NCBI RefSeq assembly: GCF_002920635.1
Contig: NZ_PQSR01000006.1
Span: 86,440 to 150,439 of the forward strand
Length of the DNA stretch: 64,000 bases
Source: Streptomyces sp. Ru72
Lineage (GTDB): Bacteria; Actinomycetota; Actinomycetes; Streptomycetales; Streptomycetaceae
Direction of reading: 5' to 3'
The stretch's first letter is position 1; every line of letters starts with the position of its first letter. The notes under the pieces were generated by a model. It saw only the letters and a list, made by a program, of their open reading frames with translations, made no database searches and was not told the DNA's origin. This document shows positions 48,657 to 57,565 of this stretch, one piece after another. Position numbers and translations under genes: made by a program.

Positions 48657-48817
48657 GCAAGTTCAATTTTTCGTGGAACGCGCCACCCTTGATGTCACGG
48701 CGGCCCGGAGACCAGCGGGCCCGGCGGTGGACGCCCGGAAACCAGGGGTACGGGCGCGGCCACTCCCCAAGATCTCTAGTTGGGCCGGTGCAGTCTTTGC
48801 CGGCCGGAGGGAAAGCG

Positions 48818-50248
48818 ATGGGTAGGACACTCGCGGAGAAGGTCTGGGACGACCATGTCGTCCGGCGCGCCGAGGGCGAGCCCGACCTCCTCTACATCGA
48901 TCTGCACCTGCTGCACGAGGTGACCAGCCCGCAGGCCTTCGACGGGCTGCGCAAGAGCGGCCGCCAGGTGCGCAGGCTCGACCTCACCATCGCGACCGAG
49001 GACCACAACACCCCGACCCTCGACATCGACAAGCCCATCGCGGACCCCGTCTCCCGCGCCCAGCTGGAGACGCTGCGCAAGAACTGCGCGGAGTTCGGCG
49101 TCCGCCTGCACCCGCTGGGCGACGTCGAGCAGGGCGTCGTGCACGTCGTCGGCCCGCAGCTGGGCCTGACCCAGCCCGGCACGACGGTCGTCTGCGGCGA
49201 CTCGCACACCTCCACGCACGGCGCCTTCGGCGCGCTGGCCTTCGGCATCGGCACCTCGCAGGTCGAGCACGTGCTGGCCACCCAGACGCTGCCCATGGCC
49301 CGCCCGAAGACCATGGCGATCACGGTCGACGGCGAGCTGCCCGAGGGCGTCACCGCCAAGGACCTGATCCTGGCGATCATCGCGAAGATCGGCACCGGCG
49401 GCGGCCAGGGCTACGTCCTGGAGTACCGCGGCCCGGCCATCGAGAAGCTCTCGATGGAGGCCCGGATGACCATCTGCAACATGTCGATCGAGGCCGGCGC
49501 CCGCGCGGGCATGATCGCCCCGGACGAGACCACCTTCGCGTACCTCAAGGGCCGCCCGCACGCCCCCGAGGGCGCCGACTGGGACGCCGCCGTGGAGTAC
49601 TGGAAGACGCTGCGGACCGACGACGACGCCGAATTCGACGCCGAGGTCCACATCGACGCCTCCGCGCTCTCGCCGTTCGTCACCTGGGGCACCAACCCGG
49701 GCCAGGGCGCGCCGCTTTCGGCATCCGTCCCCGATCCGGCTTCGTACGAGGACGCTTCGGAGCGCCTGGCCGCCGAAAAGGCCCTGGAATACATGGGGTT
49801 GGAGGCCGGGCAGCCGCTGCGCTCCATCAAGGTGGACACCGTCTTCGTAGGCTCCTGCACCAACGGCCGCATCGAGGACCTGCGCGCCGCCGCCTCGATC
49901 CTCAAGGACCGCAAAGTCGCCGACGGCGTACGGATGCTCGTCGTACCGGGCTCCGCGCGCGTGGGTCTGCAGGCCGTCTCCGAGGGCCTGGACGTGGTCT
50001 TCAAGGAGGCCGGCGCCGAATGGCGGCACGCGGGCTGCTCGATGTGCCTCGGCATGAACCCCGACCAGCTGGCCCCGGGCGAGCGCTCCGCGTCCACCTC
50101 CAACCGCAACTTCGAGGGCCGGCAGGGCAAGGGCGGCCGGACGCACCTGGTCTCGCCGCAGGTCGCCGCAGCCACGGCCGTCCTCGGTCACCTGGCGTCC
50201 CCCGCCGACCTGTCCGACGCCGACACTCGTACGCCCGCTGGAGTCTGA
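48818..50248 (+). CDS. leuC: 3-isopropylmalate dehydratase, large subunit
   Basis: The 476-aa aconitase-family subunit carries the 4Fe-4S cluster that isomerises 2- to 3-isopropylmalate in leucine synthesis. Cluster ligands are Cys347 in GSCTNGR and Cys407/Cys410 in [10 protein letters not shown]. Further signatures are [22 protein letters not shown] and [18 protein letters not shown] (48806-48810) lies 7 bases before ATG 48818; the open frame upstream is not used. It is divergent from ndgR and followed 5 bases later by leuD. Confidence 0.97.
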   Translation: MGRTLAEKVWDDHVVRRAEGEPDLLYIDLHLLHEVTSPQAFDGLRKSGRQVRRLDLTIATEDHNTPTLDIDKPIADPVSRAQLETLRKNCAEFGVRLHPLGDVEQGVVHVVGPQLGLTQPGTTVVCGDSHTSTHGAFGALAFGIGTSQVEHVLATQTLPMARPKTMAITVDGELPEGVTAKDLILAIIAKIGTGGGQGYVLEYRGPAIEKLSMEARMTICNMSIEAGARAGMIAPDETTFAYLKGRPHAPEGADWDAAVEYWKTLRTDDDAEFDAEVHIDASALSPFVTWGTNPGQGAPLSASVPDPASYEDASERLAAEKALEYMGLEAGQPLRSIKVDTVFVGSCTNGRIEDLRAAASILKDRKVADGVRMLVVPGSARVGLQAVSEGLDVVFKEAGAEWRHAGCSMCLGMNPDQLAPGERSASTSNRNFEGRQGKGGRTHLVSPQVAAATAVLGHLASPADLSDADTRTPAGV

Positions 50249-50253
50249 GAGTC

Positions 50254-50847
50254 ATGGAAGCATTCACCACGCACACCGGCCGGGCCGTCCCGCTGCGCCG
50301 CAGCAACGTCGACACCGACCAGATCATCCCCGCCCACTGGCTCAAGAAGGTCACGCGCGACGGCTTCGAGGACGGACTGTTCGAGGCCTGGCGCAAGGAC
50401 CCCGAGTTCGTGCTCAACCGTCCCGAGCGGCAGGGCGCCACGGTCCTGGTCGCCGGCCCCGACTTCGGCACCGGATCCTCCCGTGAGCACGCCGTGTGGG
50501 CGCTGCAGAACTACGGCTTCAAGGCGGTCATCTCCTCCCGCTTCGCCGACATCTTCCGCGGCAACTCGCTCAAGAACGGGCTGCTCACGGTCGTCCTCGA
50601 GCAGAAGATCGTGGACGCGCTCTGGGAGCTCACGGAAAAGGACCCCACTTCTGAGGTCACTGTGGACCTTGAGGCTCGTGAGGTTCGCGCCGAGGGCATC
50701 ACCGCCACCTTCGAGCTGGACGAGAACTCCCGCTGGCGGCTGCTGAACGGCCTCGACGACATCTCCATCACGCTTCAGAACGAGGCCGACATCGCCACGT
50801 ACGAGGCGCGCCGCCCCTCCTACAAGCCGCGGACGCTCCAGGTCTGA
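50254..50847 (+). CDS. leuD: 3-isopropylmalate dehydratase, small subunit
   Basis: The 197-aa swivel-domain subunit partners with LeuC. It shows [15 protein letters not shown], the substrate loop [17 protein letters not shown], and [15 protein letters not shown]. It starts 5 bases after the leuC stop, so the two are co-translated. Length is normal. Confidence 0.97.
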   Translation: MEAFTTHTGRAVPLRRSNVDTDQIIPAHWLKKVTRDGFEDGLFEAWRKDPEFVLNRPERQGATVLVAGPDFGTGSSREHAVWALQNYGFKAVISSRFADIFRGNSLKNGLLTVVLEQKIVDALWELTEKDPTSEVTVDLEAREVRAEGITATFELDENSRWRLLNGLDDISITLQNEADIATYEARRPSYKPRTLQV

Positions 50848-50905
50848 CCCGGGGCTGACGCCAGGCCCTCGCACAAGAGCTGGTTTCGGCCATCGCAGCA
50901 GCGCT

Positions 50906-50939
50906 CTGTACCCCCAATCGTGGACGGTTGGGGGTACAG
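50906..50939 (+). terminator. Hairpin after leuCD
   Basis: Perfect 12-bp stem CTGTACCCCCAA / TTGGGGGTACAG with a 10-base loop, 59 bases after leuD, without a T run. Confidence 0.65.
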
Positions 50940-51125
50940 CCGTATCTGCCCCGGGGAGGGTCCCCGGATCGCCGCGATGGTCATCAACTACCGCAGTTAC
51001 AGAGGTCATTGCCTGGGTACCCGCACCTTGAGACCGCGATGTGCCAAGACGCCCGGAGAGCTTCCGGGGCGCGGCAGTTGCCCCCAGCGGGGGCGACAAC
51101 TCGCCCCAGATGGCACAATCTGTGC

Positions 51126-51356
51126 ATGGACAACGACGGCCAACTCCAGCTCTATACGGCGGTCGCGGGCCAACTCAAGGAAGCGCACGCAAGGGTGCGC
51201 ACACTGCAAGTCCCGGAGGGCGTACGGATGGCGCTGACCCGGAAGCTGCTGGTCATCACGGCCGCGGCCAAGCACGATCCCGCCGAAGCGGCCCGGCGTC
51301 TGGAGCGGTTCATGGGCGACCTCGACGAGGAGCGCATCCCCGAAGAGGAAGTCTGA
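51126..51356 (+). CDS. Conserved small hypothetical protein (76 aa)
   Basis: A 76-aa mostly helical acidic protein ([40 protein letters not shown], ending EERIPEEEV). From memory, the same small gene precedes hupS in other streptomycetes, so it is probably real. CACAAT at 51114-51119 is 7 bases before the ATG and no ribosome site is seen, which would fit a leaderless mRNA. Function unknown. Confidence 0.7.
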   Translation: MDNDGQLQLYTAVAGQLKEAHARVRTLQVPEGVRMALTRKLLVITAAAKHDPAEAARRLERFMGDLDEERIPEEEV

Positions 51357-51414
51357 GGCGGCCGAGTCTGTTGCGGCACAAGGGTGATAAGCCCGTTTCG
51401 TGTTTGATTTGCGG

Positions 51415-51422
51415 TATATATC
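51415..51422 (+). promoter_or_regulatory. AT-rich -10-like element upstream of hupS
   Basis: TATATATC in an otherwise GC-rich region, 62 bases before hupS, inside a 127-base gap. No matching -35 found. Confidence 0.3.
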
Positions 51423-51483
51423 TGCCTAACGTGCGAAAAAGCTTGAACACTTTCGTTCCGGCGATGTCTCCGAAGGGGAAGAC

Positions 51484-52113
51484 GTGAACAAGGCGCAGCT
51501 CGTAGAAGCGATTGCCGACAAGTTGGGTGGCCGCCAGCAGGCCGCCGATGCTGTCGATCATGTCCTGGACGCCATCGTCCGCGCTGTCGTCGCGGGCGAG
51601 CGGGTCTCGGTCACCGGCTTCGGTTCGTTCGAGAAGGTCGAGCGTCCGGCCCGTTACGCCCGCAACCCCCAGACCGGCGAGAGGGTTCGGGTCAGGAAGA
51701 CCTCCGTGCCGCGCTTCCGCGCGGGCCAGGGCTTCAAGGACCTGGTGAGCGGCACGAAGAAGCTCCCGCGCGGTGGTGAGGTCGCCGTGAAGAAGGCGCC
51801 CAAGGGCAGCCTGTCCGGCCCTCCGCCCACCATTGCCAAGGCTGCCGGCAAGAAGGCCGCCGCCAAGAAGGCGGCACCGGCCGCGAAGAAGGCCGCGGCG
51901 AAGAAGGCGCCCGCCAAGAAGACCACGGCGGCGGCCAAGAAGACCACGGCGAAGAAGGCGCCCGCCAAGACCACGGCGGCCGCCAAGAAGACCACGGCCA
52001 AGAAGACGACCACGAAGAAGGCGGCGGCGAAGAAGGCCCCGGCCAAGAAGGCGCCGGCCAAGAAGTCGACGGCACGGAAGACCACCGCCAAGAAGACCAC
52101 CGCCCGCAGGTAA
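51484..52113 (+). CDS. hupS: HU-family nucleoid protein with Lys-rich tail, HupS
   Basis: A 209-aa protein. The N-terminal ~95 residues are a standard HU domain ([45 protein letters not shown]). The C-terminal ~105 residues are histone H1-like repeats of PAKKA/TTAKKA. This two-part layout is the actinobacterial HupS, which compacts the nucleoid in spores and is developmentally regulated. GTG 51484 has GAAGGGGAAG upstream. The DNA of the tail is internally repetitive. Confidence 0.95.
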   Translation: MNKAQLVEAIADKLGGRQQAADAVDHVLDAIVRAVVAGERVSVTGFGSFEKVERPARYARNPQTGERVRVRKTSVPRFRAGQGFKDLVSGTKKLPRGGEVAVKKAPKGSLSGPPPTIAKAAGKKAAAKKAAPAAKKAAAKKAPAKKTTAAAKKTTAKKAPAKTTAAAKKTTAKKTTTKKAAAKKAPAKKAPAKKSTARKTTAKKTTARR

Positions 52114-52139
52114 CCGGGGCGCACGGGCACTCACGCGCC

Positions 52140-52168
52140 GGGCCGGGCTCCCATCAGGAGCCCGGCCC
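52140..52168. terminator. Terminator between hupS and the small minus-strand gene
   Basis: Perfect 12-bp stem GGGCCGGGCTCC / GGAGCCCGGCCC with a 5-base loop between convergent genes. Confidence 0.7.
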
Positions 52169-52177
52169 GCGGTGTGT

Positions 52178-52381
52178 TCAGAACGTGTGCAGGGTCACCA
52201 GCGTGATCCGCCGGCCCTCACCCTCGCCCTCCATCTCGACCCGCACCCGCTGCCCCGGCCGCAGCAGGCGCAGCCCGCCCGCGTCGAACGCCGCCGCGTC
52301 GAAGGGAACGGGGGTGCCGTCGTCGAGCAGCACCTGCCCGGTGCGGCTGTCGGGGTCGTAGGTGTACGCGGTCGCCTGCAT
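52178..52381 (-). CDS. Small OB-fold/cold-shock-like protein (67 aa)
   Basis: A 67-aa protein ([40 protein letters not shown], ending ITLVTLHTF). The strand pattern [13 protein letters not shown]...[10 protein letters not shown] resembles the cold-shock domain, but RNP1/RNP2 aromatic motifs are absent. It is probably a conserved actinobacterial protein of unknown function. Confidence 0.65.
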   Translation of the reverse strand: MQATAYTYDPDSRTGQVLLDDGTPVPFDAAAFDAGGLRLLRPGQRVRVEMEGEGEGRRITLVTLHTF

Positions 52382-52726
52382 GACCGCAGCCTATCGGCCC
52401 CGGTGCGCGGCGAGCCCGGCGGCAGGGGCCCGGAGGCGGCACCGTGCGCCGGGACGGGACCTGGGCGCCCGTGGAGGTGTGCCACGGCGCCCCGGAGCTG
52501 CGTGGCGGCGCTCCGGAGCCGAGGCGGCGGCCCGAGCCGGGTAACCGCGCGGCCCCGCGCACCTCGCCGGAGGGCACCGCCGGAGGAGAGGGCCGTCGGC
52601 TCCTCTCCGGCGCGGCGCCCGCGTCGGTGCGTCGCACGGGCGCCGGCCCCGCGTACCGAGCGGCCGCTCTCCGCGGGCCGTATCCGGTACGGGCCCGCCG
52701 TACCGCGCACGCGCCGGAGGCGTCCG
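52382..52726. other. GC-rich intergenic region
   Basis: 345 bases upstream of the small minus-strand gene and downstream of cofC. Open frames exist on both strands because of the base composition, but none shows a family motif or a ribosome site. Nothing else seen. Confidence 0.5.
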
Positions 52727-53374
52727 TCAGCCCCCCGGCTGCCCGGGAATCAGCAGCCGGGCCGTAGCCGCCGTGGTGTGCGGGCCGACGCCCAGGGACA
52801 GGGCCGCGCGCAGGTCGTCGCCCGTGTCCACGTCCTGGCGTACCGAAGACACCTCGTCGAGGTCCAGTTCCACCGCTCCCGACGCGCGATGACGTGCCCG
52901 GGAATCAGGGCCGAACGACGGCCTCAATTCACGACCGGGTGCCACGGCCAGCAGCGTCGTGCCGATTCCGGCGGCGTCCGGCAGAAAGGCGCGTGGGAAT
53001 TCCGCGGCGGCGTCGAGGACCCGGGCCAATTCCACGGGCCGCAGCGCCGGGAGATCCGCGTTGAGCGCCGCCACCGCGCCGCGCGGGCGCAGTGCCCGTA
53101 CGGCGGCCGCACCGTGCGCCAGCGCGGCGTTCAGACCGCCCGCCGGCTCGTCCGGGACGATCCGGGCGCCCAAGGCCGCCAGCTCCCGCCCCGCCACGGG
53201 GTCGTCCGTGACGACCGCCACATCCCGCACCGCGGCACACGTCAGCGCCGCGAGCACCGTGTCCTGCGCGAAGGCGAGCGCCAGCCCCGGACGCACCGCG
53301 TCGGCCGCGGTGTCCGAGAGTCTGCTCTTGGCCCGCGCCAGGGCCTTCAGGGGTACGACCACAGTCCACTGCAC
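52727..53374 (-). CDS. cofC: 2-phospholactate/phosphoenolpyruvate guanylyltransferase (F420 biosynthesis)
   Basis: A 215-aa CofC/FbiD-type nucleotidyltransferase that activates 2-phospholactate or PEP with GTP for coenzyme F420 synthesis. Motifs are VVPLKALARAKSRLSD (nucleotide loop), VAVVTDDPVAG, GGLNAALAHGA, AALNADLPALRP and the end DVDTGDDLRAAL. GTG 53374 is chosen because GGAG lies 5 bases upstream and the first strand (QWTVVVPLKA) begins there; upstream ATGs have no ribosome site. It is divergent from plsC. Confidence 0.88.
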   Translation of the reverse strand: MQWTVVVPLKALARAKSRLSDTAADAVRPGLALAFAQDTVLAALTCAAVRDVAVVTDDPVAGRELAALGARIVPDEPAGGLNAALAHGAAAVRALRPRGAVAALNADLPALRPVELARVLDAAAEFPRAFLPDAAGIGTTLLAVAPGRELRPSFGPDSRARHRASGAVELDLDEVSSVRQDVDTGDDLRAALSLGVGPHTTAATARLLIPGQPGG

Positions 53375-53574
53375 GAGCGCTCCGTCCCTGTCCTCGTCGC
53401 GCCCATTGTCACCCGCCCCCATGGAGAACATGTGCGAAGCCCGACGCAGCGCGGTCGTCGGAGACAGGCGGGCGTACGGTGTTCTCGACAGACGGGCGGC
53501 CTGGGGCGACACTTGTGCGGCCCACAGCCAAGCGCCAGGCCCCTCGTGCCGGGTCCCTAGAGGAAGGTGTCCGC

Positions 53575-54339
53575 GTGCCCCGCCGCAGAATCGGCTTCTG
53601 GTACCGCTTCGCAGCGGTCCTCTGCAAACCGCCGCTGGTGGTTCTGCTCAAGCGGGACTGGCGCGGAATGGAGAACATTCCGGCCGAGGGTGGATTTATC
53701 ACCGTCGTGAACCACAATTCCCATGTGGACCCCTTCGCGTACGCCCACTTTCAGTACAACACCGGGCGCGTTCCCCGATTCCTCGCGAAGAGCGGCCTTT
53801 TCAAGAAGGGATTCGTCGGCGCCGCGATGCGCGGCACCGGCCAGATCCCCGTCTACCGCGAGTCCACGGACGCGCTCAGCGCCTTCCGGGCCGCCATCGA
53901 CGCCGTGGAGCGCGGCGAGTGCGTCGCCTTCTACCCGGAGGGCACCCTCACCCGCGACCCGAACGGCTGGCCCATGACCGGCAAGACCGGCGCCGCCCGC
54001 GTCGCCCTGCAGACCAGGTGCCCGGTCATCCCCGTCGCCCAGTGGGGCGCCAACGAGCTGCTGCCGCCCTACGCCAAGAAGCCCAGCCTCTTTCCGCGCA
54101 AGACCCACCACGTGCTCGCCGGTCCGCCCGTGGACCTCGCGCGCTTCTACGGCAAGGAGATGTCCCCCGACCTCCTGAAGGAGGCGACGGAGGTCATCAT
54201 GGCCGCCATCACCCGCCAGCTGGAGGAGATCCGCGGCGAGAAGGCGCCGGAGAAGCCGTACGACCCGCGCGAGGTGCGCATCGAGCAGCGCCGCCGGTCC
54301 GCCGCACAGGAGAAGGAGAAGGAGGGGCAGGGCCAGTGA
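53575..54339 (+). CDS. plsC: 1-acyl-sn-glycerol-3-phosphate acyltransferase
   Basis: A 254-aa membrane-associated acyltransferase making phosphatidic acid. The catalytic HX4D motif is NHNSHVD and the substrate motif is FYPEGTLTRD. The C terminus is a charged Glu/Lys/Arg tail ending EKEKEGQGQ. GTG 53575 has GAGGAAGGTG upstream. The stop overlaps the gpsA start (GTGA), so both are co-translated, joining two successive steps of phospholipid supply. Confidence 0.92.
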   Translation: MPRRRIGFWYRFAAVLCKPPLVVLLKRDWRGMENIPAEGGFITVVNHNSHVDPFAYAHFQYNTGRVPRFLAKSGLFKKGFVGAAMRGTGQIPVYRESTDALSAFRAAIDAVERGECVAFYPEGTLTRDPNGWPMTGKTGAARVALQTRCPVIPVAQWGANELLPPYAKKPSLFPRKTHHVLAGPPVDLARFYGKEMSPDLLKEATEVIMAAITRQLEEIRGEKAPEKPYDPREVRIEQRRRSAAQEKEKEGQGQ

Positions 54340-55346
54340 GCAAGCCGGTCAAGGCGGCCGTGTTCGGAACGGGATCGTGGGGGACGGCGTTCGGCATGGT
54401 GCTCGCCGACGCCGGGTGCGAGGTCACCCTCTGGGCGCGCCGCGCCGAACTCGTGGACGCGGTCAACTCCACCCGTACGAACCCGGACTACCTGCCGGGC
54501 GTGGAACTCCCCGGAAACCTGCGCGCCACCACGGACCCCGCCGAGGCCGCGCGCGACGCCGACTTCGCGATACTCGCGATCCCCTCCCAGACCCTGCGCG
54601 GGAACCTCGCCGAGTGGGCGCCGCTCCTCGCGCCCCACACGATCCTCGTCTCCCTGATGAAGGGCGTCGAACTCGGCTCCGCCATGCGGATGAGCGAGGT
54701 CATCGAGGACGTGGCCAAGGTCGTCCCCGAACGCGTCGCCGTCGTCACCGGGCCCAACCTGGCCCGTGAGATCGCCGCGCGCATGCCCGCCGCCGCCGTG
54801 GTCGCCTGCACCGACGAGGCCGTCGCACAGCGGCTGCAGACCGTCTGCCACACGCCGTACTTCCGCCCGTACACGAACACGGACGTCGTCGGCTGCGAAC
54901 TCGGCGGCGCGGTCAAGAACGTCATCGGCCTGGCGGTCGGCATCGCGGACGGCATGGGCCTCGGCGACAACGCCAAGGGCTCGCTCATCACCCGCGGGCT
55001 CGCGGAGACGACCCGGCTCGGGCTCGCGATGGGCGCCGACCCGCTGACGTTCTCCGGACTGGCCGGGCTGGGCGACCTGGTCGCGACCTGCTCCTCGCCG
55101 CTGTCGCGCAACCACACCTTCGGCACCAACCTCGGCAAGGGCATGACGCTGGAGGAGACCATCGCGGTCACCCGGCAGACGGCCGAGGGGGTCAAGTCCT
55201 GTGAGTCCGTGCTGGATCTGGCCCGCCGGCACGGAGTCGACATGCCGATCACGGAGACGGTCGTCGGCATCGTCCACGAGGGCAAGCCCCCGGTCGTCGC
55301 CCTGAAGGAACTGATGTCGCGCAGCGCGAAGCCCGAACGACGCTGA
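54336..55346 (+). CDS. gpsA: Glycerol-3-phosphate dehydrogenase [NAD(P)+]
   Basis: The 336-aa enzyme reduces dihydroxyacetone phosphate to sn-glycerol-3-phosphate for phospholipids. The Rossmann motif is FGTGSWGTAFG; the catalytic Lys is in ELGGAVKNVIGLAVG; further signatures are GLGDLVATCSSPLSRNHTFG. GTG 54336 overlaps the plsC stop by 4 bases. A GGAGGGGCAGG stretch inside the plsC end serves as ribosome site. Confidence 0.96.
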   Translation: MSKPVKAAVFGTGSWGTAFGMVLADAGCEVTLWARRAELVDAVNSTRTNPDYLPGVELPGNLRATTDPAEAARDADFAILAIPSQTLRGNLAEWAPLLAPHTILVSLMKGVELGSAMRMSEVIEDVAKVVPERVAVVTGPNLAREIAARMPAAAVVACTDEAVAQRLQTVCHTPYFRPYTNTDVVGCELGGAVKNVIGLAVGIADGMGLGDNAKGSLITRGLAETTRLGLAMGADPLTFSGLAGLGDLVATCSSPLSRNHTFGTNLGKGMTLEETIAVTRQTAEGVKSCESVLDLARRHGVDMPITETVVGIVHEGKPPVVALKELMSRSAKPERR

Positions 55347-55389
55347 GCGATCCCGCCCCGTTTTTGATCGTTCGGCTGCGGGGCGCACG

Positions 55390-55419
55390 CTGACCCAGGG
55401 CACTACCTACGGGTACTCT
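55390..55419 (+). promoter_or_regulatory. Possible ddlA promoter (leaderless)
   Basis: CTGACC (55390-55395), 18-base spacer, TACTCT (55414-55419), only 9 bases before the ddlA ATG, which has no ribosome site. Confidence 0.4.
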
Positions 55420-55428
55420 CATCGCGAT

Positions 55429-56586
55429 ATGAGCACCGAGAACCTCCCCCAGAGCCCTGGGCAGCCGCCCCGCAAGCCGCGTGTCGCCGTCGTCTTCGGC
55501 GGCCGCAGCTCCGAACACGGGATCTCCGTGGTCACCGCCGGCGCGGTGCTGCGCGCCATCGACCGGACGAAGTACGACGTCCTGCCGATCGGTATCACTC
55601 AGGACGGCCGTTGGGCGCTCACCGCCGATGCGCCGGAGCGCATGGCGATCACCGAACGCCGCACGCCCAGCGTCGAGGACCTCGCGGAGTCCCAGGAGGG
55701 CGGCGTCGTCCTGCCCGTCGACCCGGCGAACCGCGAAGTCGTCTACAGCGAGCCCGGTTCGGTGCCCAAGGCGCTGGGCGAGGTCGACGTGGTCTTCCCC
55801 GTGTTGCACGGCCCCTACGGCGAGGACGGCACCCTCCAGGGCCTCCTGGAGCTGTCCGGCGTCCCGTATGTGGGTTCGGGCGTGCTCGCCTCGGCCGTGG
55901 GCCAGGACAAGGAGTACATGAAGCGGGTGTTCGCCTCGTTCGGGCTCAAGGTCGGCCCGTACGTGGTGATCCGGCCGCGTGAGTGGCAGCGCGACGAGTC
56001 CGCCGCCCGCAAGAAGATCGTCGACTTCGCCGGCGAGCACGGCTGGCCGCTGTTCGTGAAGCCCTCGCGGGCGGGTTCGTCGATCGGCATCACCAAGGTC
56101 GAGGACCTCTCCGGCCTCGACGAGGCGATCGCCGAGGCCCAGCGCCACGACCCGAAGATCCTCATCGAGGCGGCGGTGCGGGGCCGGGAGATCGAGTGCG
56201 GCGTCCTTGAGTTCGAGGACGGCCCGCGCGCCTCCGTACCGGCCGAGATCCCGCCGCCGGACACCCACGCCTACTACGACTTCGAGGCGAAGTACATCGA
56301 TTCCACGCCCGGCATCGTGCCCGCCCCGCTGACCGGCGAGCAGACCGCCGAGGTGCAGCGGCTCGCGGTGGCGGCGTTCGAGGCCGCGTCCTGCGAAGGG
56401 CTGGTCCGCGCGGACTTCTTCCTGACGGAGGAGGGCGAGTTCGTGATCAACGAGATCAACACGATGCCCGGGTTCACGCCCATCTCGATGTACCCGCAGA
56501 TGTGGCAGGCGAGCGGGATCTCCTACGGCGAGCTGGTCGACCGCCTGGTCCAGGCGGCGCTGAACCGCTCGACCGGCCTGCGCTGA
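55429..56586 (+). CDS. ddlA: D-alanine--D-alanine ligase
   Basis: The 385-aa ATP-grasp enzyme joins two D-Ala for peptidoglycan. Motifs are VVFGGRSSEHGISVVTAG, HGPYGEDGTLQGLLELSGVPYVGSG (split over two strands of the N-domain), VKPSRAGSSIGI, and metal-binding FVINEINTMPGFTPISMYP. A Tyr in the GSSIGI-omega loop region would mark a D-Ala-D-Ala rather than D-Ala-D-Lac enzyme; I could not align it with certainty. Length fits the long DdlA form. Confidence 0.95.
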   Translation: MSTENLPQSPGQPPRKPRVAVVFGGRSSEHGISVVTAGAVLRAIDRTKYDVLPIGITQDGRWALTADAPERMAITERRTPSVEDLAESQEGGVVLPVDPANREVVYSEPGSVPKALGEVDVVFPVLHGPYGEDGTLQGLLELSGVPYVGSGVLASAVGQDKEYMKRVFASFGLKVGPYVVIRPREWQRDESAARKKIVDFAGEHGWPLFVKPSRAGSSIGITKVEDLSGLDEAIAEAQRHDPKILIEAAVRGREIECGVLEFEDGPRASVPAEIPPPDTHAYYDFEAKYIDSTPGIVPAPLTGEQTAEVQRLAVAAFEAASCEGLVRADFFLTEEGEFVINEINTMPGFTPISMYPQMWQASGISYGELVDRLVQAALNRSTGLR

Positions 56587-56622
56587 GGACCGCACGGCCC
56601 GGAGTCCGTGTCACATCCGCTC

Positions 56623-57105
56623 TCAGGAGGCGATCCCCTCGGGGATCGCCTTCTTGACGGCGGGGGCCACATCGACGAGCGGCCCCGCGCCCCCGGCCGT
56701 CCGCGCCTTGGGAATGGTCACCTCGACGTATGCCTGCCGCAGCGTCGTCGTGAACCGGAACGACCCGTCGTTCTCCTTCTGCAGCAGCCAGCCCACCCCG
56801 TTGACCTCCACGCCGTCGGCTTCCGGGTCCGACATCTCCGCGGGCCGCGCCACCCCGCAGCGCAGTATGATCGCCGGGCTTCCCCAGCCCGCCGTCAGCG
56901 CGGACGGGGGCTCGGGGTCGTTCCGGCCCTGGCCGCCCACCTTCCGCGGCAGCACCTTGTCCAGGTTCCGGCACAGCTTCGCGACCTTCGCGTCCGGACT
57001 GGGAACCGCGACCGAGGTGTGCGCGTCGCTCGAGGAGCAGCCCACGGCGGCGATCAGCAGGGCGAGGGCGGGCAGACCGAGCAGCCGGTGACGCAGGATG
57101 TTCAC
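56623..57105 (-). CDS. DUF3515 lipoprotein
   Basis: A 160-aa secreted lipoprotein: signal LLGLPALALLIAAVGCSSS with the lipobox Cys at about residue 23, then a DUF3515 domain (KLCRNLDKVLPRKVGG, GWGSPAIILRCGV, GWLLQKENDGSFRFTT). In actinobacteria this gene usually lies between ddlA and thiL, as here. Function unknown; a cell-envelope role is plausible. Confidence 0.88.
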   Translation of the reverse strand: MNILRHRLLGLPALALLIAAVGCSSSDAHTSVAVPSPDAKVAKLCRNLDKVLPRKVGGQGRNDPEPPSALTAGWGSPAIILRCGVARPAEMSDPEADGVEVNGVGWLLQKENDGSFRFTTTLRQAYVEVTIPKARTAGGAGPLVDVAPAVKKAIPEGIAS

Positions 57106-57125
57106 CGGGCAAGCGTAGACGGGGG

Positions 57126-57359
57126 CTACAGGTGCACCACCGGGCAGGTCAGGGTGCGGGTGATGCCGTCCACTTGCTGGACCTTCGCGACCACCATGCG
57201 GCCGAGTTCGTCGACGGTGTCGGCCTGGGCGCGCACGATGACGTCGTACGGACCTGTCACGTCCTCGGCCTGGATCACCCCAGGGATCTTGCTGATCGTC
57301 TCGGCGACGGTCGACGCCTTGCCGACCTCCGTCTGGATCAGGATGTACGCCTGTACCAC
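57126..57359 (-). CDS. Stand-alone Lrp/AsnC ligand-binding (RAM) domain protein
   Basis: A 77-aa protein consisting only of the alpha/beta RAM (ACT-like) domain of Lrp/AsnC regulators (VQAYILIQTEVGKASTVAET, VTGPYDVIVRAQADTVDEL, GITRTLTCPVVHL). It lacks the DNA-binding half. GTG 57359 has GGAGG 5 bases upstream. Such proteins form oligomers that bind amino acids and can pair with full-length Lrp proteins. It is divergent from thiL. Confidence 0.88.
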   Translation of the reverse strand: MVQAYILIQTEVGKASTVAETISKIPGVIQAEDVTGPYDVIVRAQADTVDELGRMVVAKVQQVDGITRTLTCPVVHL

Positions 57360-57565
57360 GGAACCTCCAGGGCGGCCACGAGGATCATGTGGAGAGAAGG
57401 GACGCCACGGTACCGCGTCGCCGCTCGCCGAGGGGAGACCCGCGGAGGCTGTGGCGTGAGCGCCGGGCGACACCGGCGGCACAAGGTGACGGTCGAGACG
57501 ACCGTACCGAGGACGACGAGGGCTCGCGACCGGGCGCGGAAGGCAAGAGAAGGGGACGTACGACG

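Noticed and set aside
50906..50939. Riboswitch or small RNA after leuCD
   Set aside because: Only a simple perfect hairpin is visible; a terminator explains it.
51833..52113. Repetitive DNA at the hupS 3' end considered as a CRISPR-like or satellite array
   Set aside because: The repeats are codon-phased and encode the known Lys/Ala-rich HupS tail.
52444..52767. 107-codon frame in the gap before cofC
   Set aside because: Low-complexity Pro/Arg/Gly translation, no ribosome site, no motif.
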